DNA of 64,000 bases from Aporhodopirellula sallentina SM41 (lineage in GTDB: Bacteria; Planctomycetota; Planctomycetia; Pirellulales; Pirellulaceae): positions 1 to 64,000 of the forward strand of contig NZ_ANOH01000228.1 of NCBI RefSeq assembly GCF_000346505.1, in the 5' to 3' direction. Position 1 is the first letter of the stretch, and each line of letters starts with the position of its first letter. A model generated the notes under the pieces. That model was not told where the DNA came from. It saw only the letters and a list, made by a program, of their open reading frames with translations, and made no database searches. Both the position numbers and the translations under genes were made by a program. This document shows, in pieces, positions 17,601 through 26,200 of this stretch.

Positions 17601-18407
17601 TCGATGGTCAGTTGGGCGTTCCATCGGAGTGAAAGCAGACTCGGTTGCAGTCGTAGTCCAGGTTTTGATTCCCATGGATTGCAACGCAGCATTTTGTGTT
17701 GGACGAACCAGCACCGCACCGAGCCACAACGGGGCTTCGATCGTCACTCGTACAGATCCATCTTCCAGACCAGCCACATGCACTTGATCAGCAGTTGCTC
17801 CAACCAGATCCGCCAGTTGCTGTTTGAATTCGCCTTGGTCGAACGAATTCATCGTTTGGTTCGGAAGGAAAAAACAAAATTCCTGCTGAGAGTCCTGAGC
17901 CCGCTTGCGAAGTTTGCGTTCCCGCCATTCCGCAGCAGAGAGTGGGAAGTAGCGTTCAACCAGCGTCAAGCCACCGTTCTCGTCACCTAGCAGGCTGCTC
18001 TCGATCTTCTCGCGGTCAAAGACCTGCAGTTCGCATTCGAGCGACTCCAGCTTTCGCATCAAGCCAGAACTGGGCAGAGTCGAGTAGAACGCAATGAATC
18101 CTTGGCACTGGTGCTGCCTGACTCGTCCCTCAATATCGACTTCATCATCAACGCCGACCGCTGCCTGATTCTTTGAATGTGCATTGTGCTTACAACTCAC
18201 CAGCCAGCGAACTTGTGTCTTCCCTCCGACACCGGTACGAGTTTCCTCGACTACGAGGTCGCGACCGTCGTCGGGGCCGCGACTAGGTTCAATGATAATC
18301 TCGTATCCCAAGTGCTTTAAGAAATCACGAGCAAAGAACTCAAACTGGTCTTGGTCCCCATCAGCTTTATTCGCTTGGGCGATTTCTTTGAAGTCTAGTG
18401 CTGGCAT
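14694..18407 (-). CDS. hsdR: Type I restriction enzyme HsdR with extra N-terminal nuclease-like domain
   Basis: About 1237 residues, some 200 longer than usual HsdR. The extra N-terminus (about residues 10-160) looks like an Mrr/restriction-endonuclease fold: GPDDGRDLVVEE then WLVSCKH, with a later CQGFIAFYST. The usual HsdR nuclease domain comes next (YDVTLLVNG then VQIELKRRG near 400), giving two candidate PD-(D/E)XK sites. The SF2 motor follows: HTTGSGKTLTS near 540 and FDECHRSQFG near 645, then helical C-terminal regions that contact the methylase core. In the N-terminal site the residue before the CK is Ser instead of the usual Glu or Gln, so its activity is open. A TTG at 18452 would add 15 residues; ATG 18407 is preferred. 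Last gene of the hsdM-hsdS-abi-hsdR run. Confidence 0.9.
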   Translation of the reverse strand: MPALDFKEIAQANKADGDQDQFEFFARDFLKHLGYEIIIEPSRGPDDGRDLVVEETRTGVGGKTQVRWLVSCKHNAHSKNQAAVGVDDEVDIEGRVRQHQCQGFIAFYSTLPSSGLMRKLESLECELQVFDREKIESSLLGDENGGLTLVERYFPLSAAEWRERKLRKRAQDSQQEFCFFLPNQTMNSFDQGEFKQQLADLVGATADQVHVAGLEDGSVRVTIEAPLWLGAVLVRPTQNAALQSMGIKTWTTTATESAFTPMERPTDHRLEDTTDAPIQSEAQLEESLIERLGGLGYTRVAIPDEAALLANLKKQLEKHNDAVFSDEEFAKVLNHLDKGNVFERAKILRDRFNLTRDDGSSFYVEFLNVDRWCQNEYQVANQITMDGSYKNRYDVTLLVNGLPLVQIELKRRGLELKEAFNQINRYQRHSFWANTALFNYVQIFVISNGVNTKYYANNRNQHFKQTFYWAREDNDLITQLDQFADTFLEKCHVSKMICRYIVLQETDKVLMILRPYQYYAVEKMIRQVKTHSGNGYIWHTTGSGKTLTSFKASQILQDLPDVDKVVFVVDRADLDYQTTVEFNAFSKGSVDGTDNTKSLVKQLTDSTSLIVTTIQKLNNAINPKSRHLAKMQAIADKRIIFIFDECHRSQFGETHKRITQFFQNFQMFGFTGTPIFADNASKNELGKRTTKDLFGECLHKYVITNAIKDENVLKFSVEYWGRLRRKDGSLIDEKVASINTKEFFEDEDRIEKIVDWIIENHDRKTHHKAFTAILAVGSVDALITYYEKFREKKEAGEHKLRVVTVFSFTDNEEDADADGLIGEPDFDIRTDDTDPKKRHTRERLDEFIADYNALFGTAYSTRDNTFYSYYKDIGKRIKDRERKKFKQKDRVDILLVVNMFLTGFDAKKVNTLYVDKNLKYHGLIQAYSRTNRILDSLKSQGNVVCFRNLKVNTDKAIGLFSNKQASETILIEPYEDYVKAFNDGVKVLLGIAPTVDSVNDLQSEDDILRFVQAFRDLIRAMNVLKTFSQFTFADLYMKEQTFEDYKSKYLDIFDRTRAEPEQAASIVKDVDFELELIHRDEINVAYILKLLAELHAAQNSDSDEERKKVGDKKRGILDLLGSETQLRSKRVLIEQFINRNMPQLKPDADVEDAFRDYWDSARTAEFEELCKSEGLVPDAILKVLDQYHFTGRMPLRDDIVASMTAKPKILERKKVTERIIGKLLDFIQTFEDSIGEV

Positions 18408-18441
18408 AGGGATTCTCAGGTAGAAAAACTGATCTTGAGGA

Positions 18442-19107
18442 TCATTCTTCAAGTTCGCCTTGAAGCTCTTGTTCGTATTGGTAGTCGCTTAGTTGAATCG
18501 TGTAGTCTTCGTAGTATTGGTCGTACAACGCACGACTGTACAAGACTCGCCCGTCTAGCGGATTCTCGTCGTCGAGCGACTGATTGAAGTCTGGGTTATC
18601 TTCGTACTCAATGCGTTCTTCGCCGACGGGTGCAACTTCAGGATCAGGAATCGAAAAGAACGCGTCCAGCATGTAGAACAAGACGCTAGCCGTCATTTTC
18701 AGGGAGAGCGATGACAACTTGTCATCGCTTTGATGAAGCTTCGGAGCCCCTTTCCCGTGCGAGATGTCGCCTCGCGCGTTTCTGAGGGCTCCCATCGCAT
18801 ATGCAAGTGAGGAGCACCGCTTTAAGAAGTCGTCCTCGACAATGTCATTGTTTACCTTGAGCTGTGTGACCGCGAGCTTAACCAAAGGCCCAACTTCAAG
18901 TTTGTCTAGGTCAGGTCGGGCGTGAGGATTGGGAAGTTTTTCGATGATCGACTTTGAAATACCTTCTAAAAGCGACTTGCACGTTTCGATGCAGATGTCG
19001 GGATGCTCAACGAGATCAGCCTTTGCCTTCTCAATTAATGGGAGATAGTAAGCGAATTCCGGAAATCGCCCAATTTGGTGTTCGATGATCTCTTTGACTG
19101 TATCCAT
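18442..19107 (-). CDS. Abi_C (abortive infection C-terminal) domain protein inside the RM operon
   Basis: 221 residues from ATG 19107, 8 nt after the hsdS stop. Mid-protein signature CIETCKSLLEGISKSI and GALRNARGDISHGKG match Abi_C/HEPN-like proteins, where the Arg...His pair can form an RNase site. The acidic tail (DQYYEDYTIQLSDYQYEQE) is unassigned. Abi_C proteins often sit inside type I restriction operons and are thought to give back-up defence; that role is known from context, not biochemistry here. If hsdR starts at TTG 18452 the two genes overlap; otherwise they are 34 bp apart. Confidence 0.75.
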   Translation of the reverse strand: MDTVKEIIEHQIGRFPEFAYYLPLIEKAKADLVEHPDICIETCKSLLEGISKSIIEKLPNPHARPDLDKLEVGPLVKLAVTQLKVNNDIVEDDFLKRCSSLAYAMGALRNARGDISHGKGAPKLHQSDDKLSSLSLKMTASVLFYMLDAFFSIPDPEVAPVGEERIEYEDNPDFNQSLDDENPLDGRVLYSRALYDQYYEDYTIQLSDYQYEQELQGELEE

Positions 19108-19115
19108 TGCAGTTC

Positions 19116-19798
19116 TCAAACAAACATCTGTTGAAGCAAGCCGTTCTTGAATTCCTCCAATAACGTTATTCGCAGTGCAACTTCGCGAATCTTGTCATCA
19201 AAAGCTGCAGGCAACGAGTTATCCTGTCCTGCTCTCGAGTGGAGGGCAAATAAATAGGAAGAGAACAATATTCCTCTGCATTGATTCCAGGTTGCCCTGA
19301 TCGCGCTGACATCACAACAACCCAATTTCTGTATCGCTGCAGATCGAATTGATAATTGATGAACGCTGCATTCGCAGACAAAATACGAAACCGAATTAGA
19401 AAGCCCGCGAAATAAACAGCCCCGTCATTTGGATTGTAGAGGTATGTTTTTCCGACACTTGCACCGGTTCGAGCTACAACAATATCTCCAATCTGAAGGC
19501 GGCAGTTTGAATCACCTCCCCCTGCAGGTGATACCCATTTGTCTTGCTTGTACTCTCCAGTCGCTTCGTCGATGTCAGTGATTCGCACATACTTGTTGAC
19601 GCCATCGAAAGTTGCTGCAGCCGCATTCATGCCGTATTTCGGTGGTTCGGACACTTCACCAAGTGTTGTCTCTTCCCAATCGGGAAAGTCGTTTCCGTCA
19701 TCATCTTTCAAACGGAGTTGCTTGGAAAAAATCTGTTGCATCACGCCCTTTTTGTACTGCATGAGCAACGATCGCTTCGTCTCAAGATGTGCAATCTT
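19116..19798 (-). pseudogene. hsdS: hsdS, C-terminal half, with a frameshift
   Basis: Continues the hsdS frame after the TAA at 19799-19801. It carries the central conserved stretch KIAHLE and QYKKGVMQQIFS, then the second target-recognition domain (FPDWEETTLGEV onward). Near the end the frame is lost at a T4 run (19200-19203 on the plus strand as A4): reading continues to a TAA in LMTRFAKLHCE, whereas the expected ending FDDKIREVALRI then LLEEFKNGLLQQMFV is in another frame and stops at 19116. A single missing T explains this. The second half therefore carries its own defect in addition to the nonsense codon. Confidence 0.8.
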
Positions 19799-20323
19799 TT
19801 AATCAACAGAACCCAAAAAGGCTGCTATCTTCTCCTGCTCGTCGATATCAGGTGCAGCGAACGGAATCTGCGCAAAGTCTTTGTAGTAAAGTCGAAGGCG
19901 ATCATTGGTTAATCCATATGAGAACGCCCAGAGCCAGTAGAGTGTTCTTTTGCGATTGAACATATGCAAAAAGAACTTTGAATCCGCAGTCTTTCGAGGC
20001 CGAAGCACGACGTAAGCAGGACTGACCATGCACGACTCGCTCGCCAGACCAACTGCGCCCTGCCACATTCGCATCATGTTGTAGACAAGGTCATCTTTTT
20101 CTGCACGAAGGTTTTGCTCGAATCCCGCGTCAACTCCGATTTGACGGTCAAGGCTATCGCGTCGAACCAACCCATCGTTTTGAGTCACTGAATAGATGGG
20201 CAGTCCTGCAGTGCCCTTCGTGCGACTGCTCGCGAAATACTCGCTTCCTTTTTTCTCTGTCCAGTCGTCTTTAAACTCCGGAAATCGAATCGGTGGGCTA
20301 GGAGACGTATTCTTGGCGGTCAT
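19799..20323 (-). pseudogene. hsdS: hsdS, N-terminal half, ended by a nonsense codon
   Basis: 174 residues carrying the first target-recognition domain of a type I specificity subunit (IRFPEFKDDWTEKKGSE at the start, then NMMRMWQGAVGLA and EQEKIAAFLGSVD). The frame stops with TAA exactly where the family reads SVD-x-KIAHLE; the same frame then continues for 200 codons. One base change from a Glu codon would account for it. Its ATG overlaps the hsdM stop. Half-length HsdS proteins can dimerise and work in some systems, so residual function is not excluded, but the separate frameshift downstream makes decay more likely. Confidence 0.82.
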
Positions 20324-21912
20324 TCACTCGTTCCCACTGGCGATACGACACCAAGTTCTTTGCAGAAATTCGCAATCGCTTGGTCGGTTGCTTTCATCGA
20401 GGATTCCAATAGCTCGAGATCCTTTGCAACAGCCTCCAAGTCAACGAGTGGTTCGGGTTCAAACGTGTCTACGTATCGCGGAATGTTGAGGTTAAACTCG
20501 TTCTCTTTGATTTCGTCGAGTTCCGCGACGTAAGAATATTTGTCTTCTGTTTTCCGTTGCCGATACGTGTCGATTATCCTGTCGATGTCTTTCGGCCGAA
20601 GGGTATTCTGGTTCTTTGTCTTCTCGAAGTTGTCGCTCCCGCTAGCGTCGATAAAAATGATGTCGCCCGGATTTTCGCGACACTTCTTCACTACCAAAAT
20701 GCAGGTGGGAATTCCGGTGCCGTAGAACAGGTTCGGCGGAAGCCCGATAACCGCATCCAACATGTTGAGTTCTTCAATCAAGTACTTGCGAATATGGCCT
20801 TCGGCAGCTCCCCGGAACAGCACTCCGTGTGGCAATACGACCGCCATCTGTCCGTTCTCATCCAGGTGATGAATCATGTGCTGAACAAAAGCGAAATCGG
20901 CTTTCGTCTTCGGCGCTAAAACCCCGTATTGGCTAAACCGATCATCGCCCTTGAATAATTCGCGGGCACTCCATTTGGCTGAGAATGGCGGATTGGCAAC
21001 GAGTGCCTCAAATCGCAACTCGCTGTGTTGAGGATGCTCCAGCGTGTCTTCTTGCTTTAGATCAAACCGACGGTAATGAACGTCGTGCAGGATCATGTTC
21101 ATCCGAGCCAAGTTGTAGGTCGTGCGGTTTAATTCCTGGCCATAAAACGCCCCAACTTCCTCCACTTCACGAGCAACTCGCAGCAACAACGAACCTGAAC
21201 CGCATGTTGGATCGTAAACCGTCTTGAGCCGCTTCTTGCCGGTCGTGACCAACCTCGCCAGCACGGTGGAAACTTCCTGCGGCGTATAGAACTCGCCCGC
21301 CTTTTTGCCTGCACCGCTCGCAAACTTGCCAATCAGGTATTCATAAGCGTCGCCCAGTACGTCGGATTCACTGTCTGCTAGCTCGAAATCAATCTCGTCC
21401 AAATGCGCAAGAACTTTTGCAATCAGTTCGTTCTTCTGCTTTTCGGTTCTTCCTAATTTGGTAGAAGCTAAGTCGAGGTCTTCAAACAACTTGTCAAAGT
21501 CGTCTTCACTCTCGGTCCCCATCGTGCTGCGTTCGATGTTGTCGAGGATCTTTGCCAGATCGCCAAGGATGAAAGTGCTGCCACCATCTTCTAGCGGCGT
21601 GTTTCCCCGCTTGGCTATTTGGCTAAACAACTCCGACGGCTTCAGAAAGAACCCCAGTTGCTCAACTGATTCATGCTGTACCGCTTCGAGATACGCCTTG
21701 CCGTCCTCAGACTCTTCGTTGATGTCCAAATAGTCGATGCCGTCTTCCGCCAAAATTTCATTGGCGTAGATGTGCATTTTCTCGGACAGATATTTGTAAA
21801 AGATAAACCCCAAGATGTAGTCGCGAAACTCATCGGCATTCATCTTGCCGCGAAGCGTATCGGCGATAGCCCAGAGTTGCCGTTCGAGAATTCGTTTCTG
21901 CTCTTCGGTCAC
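20320..21912 (-). CDS. hsdM: Type I modification methylase HsdM
   Basis: 530 residues, normal length. Adenine-N6 methyltransferase motifs are intact: SAM-binding DPTCGSGSLLL at 234-244 and catalytic NPPF at 307-310, with GEFYTPQEV before them. The N-terminal helical region (RGKMNADEFRDYILG) is the usual HsdM_N domain. It would methylate the recognition sequence with HsdS, and without a working HsdS should be inactive. First gene of the minus-strand operon; stop overlaps the hsdS start. Divergent from the XRE regulator with about 120 bp between. Confidence 0.95.
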   Translation of the reverse strand: MTEEQKRILERQLWAIADTLRGKMNADEFRDYILGFIFYKYLSEKMHIYANEILAEDGIDYLDINEESEDGKAYLEAVQHESVEQLGFFLKPSELFSQIAKRGNTPLEDGGSTFILGDLAKILDNIERSTMGTESEDDFDKLFEDLDLASTKLGRTEKQKNELIAKVLAHLDEIDFELADSESDVLGDAYEYLIGKFASGAGKKAGEFYTPQEVSTVLARLVTTGKKRLKTVYDPTCGSGSLLLRVAREVEEVGAFYGQELNRTTYNLARMNMILHDVHYRRFDLKQEDTLEHPQHSELRFEALVANPPFSAKWSARELFKGDDRFSQYGVLAPKTKADFAFVQHMIHHLDENGQMAVVLPHGVLFRGAAEGHIRKYLIEELNMLDAVIGLPPNLFYGTGIPTCILVVKKCRENPGDIIFIDASGSDNFEKTKNQNTLRPKDIDRIIDTYRQRKTEDKYSYVAELDEIKENEFNLNIPRYVDTFEPEPLVDLEAVAKDLELLESSMKATDQAIANFCKELGVVSPVGTSE

Positions 21913-22031
21913 GTGTGAGCCACTTCCTGTTGCGATTCAAATATTGCTACTCGGCCAAACGCATGGGTGCGTTGCCTAAAACCTGCAACAATCGTAAGAT
22001 CTTGGCCAGGGGCTAGCAAGCAGGGAGAAAC

Positions 22032-22388
22032 ATGACCGCATTCGGCGAACGCATTCGAGAGCTGCGAAAATCGAAAGGCTATTCGCTTCGCGAACTTGGG
22101 CCGCTTGTTGATGTTGGTTTCACCTACCTGAGCAAAGTTGAACGCGGCAAGTTGGATTTTGGCGACTATCCGTCTACAGCACTGATTCAACGCCTAGCCA
22201 AGGAACTGGACGCGGACCCAGACGAATTGATGCTGCTGGCAAAACGAATCCCTGAGTCCATTGCGACAAAGATCATGGAGCAACCCGAGGTATTCAGATT
22301 TCTCGCAAGTTGTGAAACCGCGAAGCTTCAAAAGCTCGCGGAAGACGCGGGCCTACGAAAAAACAGCAAAAAGAAAAAGCCGCGATAA
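22032..22388 (+). CDS. XRE-family helix-turn-helix regulator
   Basis: 118 residues. The first 65 residues form a lambda-repressor-like HTH: FGERIRELRKSKGYSLREL, then LSKVERGKLDF. The basic tail (RKNSKKKKPR) may help DNA contact. The ATG has GGGAG about 5 nt upstream. It lies between hsdM (divergent) and hamA (downstream, same strand), a typical place for a regulator that controls one or both defence systems. Target sites not identified. Confidence 0.88.
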   Translation: MTAFGERIRELRKSKGYSLRELGPLVDVGFTYLSKVERGKLDFGDYPSTALIQRLAKELDADPDELMLLAKRIPESIATKIMEQPEVFRFLASCETAKLQKLAEDAGLRKNSKKKKPR

Positions 22389-22538
22389 CGAGCATCGAAT
22401 GGTATTCGCCTTAAATTCTGGACGCGTCAATAGTGTGAGCGTATTGTGGCGACATGACCGATTGATTTGAGTACCAGGAACCTTTCAAAGTCTTGATTTC
22501 AATCCACATTTGTATTTGTTACTCCTAAGCTGCTACCG

Positions 22539-23297
22539 ATGACCGCGTTTCTAAAGAAATGGATGAACGTTAGCCAGCCGCTTGACGACTGCGCCGAGCT
22601 TGTTGTTTTGACGGAACAGCCCGCCGCAAGGAAGGCAATTGAGAAGACGCTCGACTTGGTCGTAAAGGATCATTTCGCGGACCTCGATATCATTCATCGC
22701 ATCGGCGGATACCGAAAATCGCTAGCGTATGTCAGGAACAAACTACCAACGAAAAAGAAAGTGCGATCCGGTGATTTTGGCGAGTTGATGACGAGTGAGT
22801 ACATCGATCAATACACCGAGTATTCGGTCCCCATCAAGAAACTACGATGGAAAGACGATCGAAACACGACTCTGCGTGGCAATGATGTGCTTGCGATTCA
22901 GCGATTGACGCGAGGATCCAAAATCCTGAAAGCGGAATCGAAGAGCCGTTTGTCCCTCAATAATGTTACTGTCACCGAGGCACTTGAGGGGCTTGATGGA
23001 GATGGAGGACGACCGAATCCAAGTTCGCTTGCGTTTATCTCGTCGCGTTTACGCGAACTTGGTCGAGACGATGAAGCCGAGGCCTTCGAGAAGCTGCAGC
23101 AACGGTTAATGCCACCATCCAAGGTTCGGCACCTCCTGTTCACACTCTCTGGTAACGCTCCATTAAATTTCCTGTCCAAAGCAATCGTTGATTCATCTCA
23201 CCCCTACAAGCGTGATATTGTTGGATGCGTCATTGAGGACCACCAAGAGTTCATAGCGGACGTATTCGACCGAAATTATGGCAGAAGATCCAAATGA
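22539..23297 (+). CDS. hamA: Hachiman nuclease subunit HamA (DUF1837)
   Basis: 252 residues. DUF1837 pattern: SGDFGELMTSEYI near residue 78, IKKLRWKDDRNTTLRGNDV near 100-115, and LKAESKSRLS near 130. The D and the E-x-K fit a PD-(D/E)XK nuclease site. In Hachiman systems HamA is the nuclease held in check by HamB and released on damaged or invading DNA. It overlaps hamB by 20 bp, as expected for a coupled two-gene system. The 150-bp leader follows the XRE gene. Assignment rests on motif order plus the helicase partner; both are convincing. Confidence 0.85.
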   Translation: MTAFLKKWMNVSQPLDDCAELVVLTEQPAARKAIEKTLDLVVKDHFADLDIIHRIGGYRKSLAYVRNKLPTKKKVRSGDFGELMTSEYIDQYTEYSVPIKKLRWKDDRNTTLRGNDVLAIQRLTRGSKILKAESKSRLSLNNVTVTEALEGLDGDGGRPNPSSLAFISSRLRELGRDDEAEAFEKLQQRLMPPSKVRHLLFTLSGNAPLNFLSKAIVDSSHPYKRDIVGCVIEDHQEFIADVFDRNYGRRSK

Positions 23298-26200
23298 CCT
23301 TGCACGGCAAATCGAAACTCTGGTCCAGCCGGGGTTTCGGGAGCAGCTATTGGCCCGAGGCCTTGCTCGTGGGTTGATCTGGCAAGACGGTGAATTGCCG
23401 TCCGACGCACCGTCATTTGCGCCGTCCTTGACGACAGATCTGCTCGACCACGGATTTCAGTTGCTTGCACAGTCACTTCGACTTCGAGACGTTGGCCAGT
23501 TCCCCGACGTTGTTAGGCGGGGCCTTTCTGCAGCGGCAGAGTCGCTCGAATCTGCGGCTAGACGTGAGGCGACCTCAAGCACCAATCGCGGATTCTATCT
23601 TGTGATGGCTGCAGGAGCCTTTCATATCGGCGGATATGCTGCTCGCGCATACAGTTTGTTTTCGGGCGAACTGGAAACTTTAAACTTGGCTAGTTACGAG
23701 CGATGTCTTGTTCAGTTAATGCGTCGTGATTTGAATGGCGTTCGAGACACTGTCTTTCAGTGGATGAACAATCGAGAAAATGATGATGCGAGCGTGCAGC
23801 GTCGTCTTGAAACTGACGATGACTTTGGGGCTGGTGATCTACTCGCCATTGCTTTAACTCGCCTGTTTCTTAAGGCGATTGCTTCGTTCGAGTTCGCACT
23901 GCTCACTGGGCGAGCGACGTATCACGAGCGTGCGATGGGATTCCTTCGCGACGGCTCCAAAGCGTCAGCAGAATCCAACCATGTTCCACTTTGGTGGTCT
24001 TTCACTGTCGCAAGACACTTGCTTGACGATCTTTGGGACAACTCGCTTCATAATCGACTTCCTGTCGGCGGTGGATCTCCTGAGTGGCCACGACTTCGCC
24101 GCAAGATGATCGATCTACTGGCTTCGCGTTCAGTCGCTGAAGTTGACCTTTGGCCATCGCAGCTTCAAGCAGCCGGTCGCGTTGTCGATACTGAAGATGA
24201 TCTAGTGATTGCGTTGCCAACCAGTGCAGGAAAAACGCGAATCGCAGAACTCTGTATTTTGAGATGCCTTGCAGACGGCCTCCGTGTTGTCTACGTCACT
24301 CCGCTGCGTGCACTGTCGGCACAGGTTGAGCACGGATTGGCAAGAACATTTCGCCCACTTGGATTCAGTGTCACTTCGGTCTACGGCGCAAGTGGAATCG
24401 CGAACGCCGACATCGACACACTTAGGTCAGCGGCGATCGTGGTTGCAACGCCCGAGAAGCTTGACTACGCGATTCGGCAAGAACCCGACACGATTGACGA
24501 TGTTGGGCTTATCGTACTCGATGAAGGGCACATGATCGGTTTAAGCGAGAGAGAGATTCGGTATGAGATGCTGGTGCAAAGGTTGCTCCGTCGCGACGAC
24601 TCCAGCCAACGACGCCTTGTCTGCTTGTCGGCCGTTTTCTCACCAGGCGAGTCGTTCGATGATTTCACGAACTGGCTTCGCGACGATAAACCAGGAACTG
24701 CAATTCACTCGGCTTGGCGGCCAACACGCCAGCGTCCAGGTCGGCTGATGTGGAATGGTGAGGTGGGACGATTAGAGCTTGAAGTTGGCGACGAAAAACC
24801 GTTCGTTCCGCGATTTGTGCAACAACAAACACCAACAGTCGGTAAGCGGAGAGTCTTGTTCCCCCGTGACGCGGGCGAATTTCTTGTTGGTGCAACGAGT
24901 GCGTTTTTGGCACGTGGCCAAAACGTACTCCTGTATTGTCCTCAGCGTCGTTACGTCGAATCGACCGCAAAAGCATTCATCGAGTCGCATCGGCAGGCCT
25001 TCTTTGCCTATGACGCAGGGGCTCGATTCGTTGACACAATTGCAGACGCTGTTCGGATTGGAACGGAATGGTTGGGGGCGAATCACATTGCAGTTTCTAG
25101 CCTAAAGCTAGGCATCGCCGTTCATCACGGAGCACTGCCAAGGCAGTTTCTCGCTGAAATCGAGGCACTATTGCGACAAGGTGTGTTGCGAGTCGTCATT
25201 TGCTCGCCGACGCTGGCACAGGGAGTCGACTTGAATTTCAGCGTATTGCTTTTCAAGTCAATCTATAAAATGGGCCGAGATCCTATTGATGCAAAGGATT
25301 TCGCGAACGTCGTTGGACGCGTCGGACGGGCGTTCGTCGATTTGGACGGACTTTACGTGTTGCCACTTTTTGATCAAGACGTAAGAAAGAATTCGCGGAG
25401 CCAAAGAGACTTCCGAGCTCTTATCAGCAAGGCGAAAAGCAGGCTACTCGAAAGCGGAGTGCGACTACTCGTTGGGCACATCATTGACGTTTTGCAATCG
25501 AGACTCGGGGGCGATCCTCAGTCAGTTCGCGAGTACGTCCTGAACCAAGAAAGTACATGGGAAGTGGAGGCTCGTGAGGACGAATGGGAAAAGTGGCTCG
25601 ACGTCGCATTAAATGAGTTGGACACAGCGATTCTTGGGGTCATTGACGTGCTGGATTTGCCCACGGAGTCACTCGCTGATTACCTGGATCAATGTTTGCA
25701 AAGTTCATTTTGGCAACGCCGCTTGGCTAAGGAGCCAACAGAACTTCGAGAGCTACACGGTGACGTAATTCGTGGACGTGCCACGTGGCTATGGTCAAAC
25801 ACTAACCTTGCATCGCGAAGAGCATTCTTTTCTGCAGGAATTGGCTACAAAGCCGGAACGGAAATTTCCCAGTACTTGGACGACCTACAATCCAATCTTG
25901 CCGCTGCTGAATCGTTGCTAGGCACGAATGAGATTGACACAGCAGTGAATCACATCAATTTTGTCGCGAAAATTCTTTTCGGCATTCATCCTTTTGAACC
26001 AGAAAAACAAGAGGACAATTGGGAGACATTACTTAAGCACTGGGTGAAGGGGACTGCTCTTGGTGAGTTCGCCGACAACACGGGGATTCACTTTATCCAA
26101 CAAGACGTTGTCTATCGCTTGGTTTGGGGCATCGAAACAGCACGTAGCCATCTGGAGTTTCTCAGTGAAAGCAAAAATGATGCTCCAGGAGCTTTGGTGG

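Noticed and set aside
19116-19325. Independent 69-residue gene at the hsdS end
   Set aside because: Its C-terminal half is the expected HsdS ending (DDKIREVALRI then LLEEFKNGLLQQ), so it is the shifted tail of hsdS.
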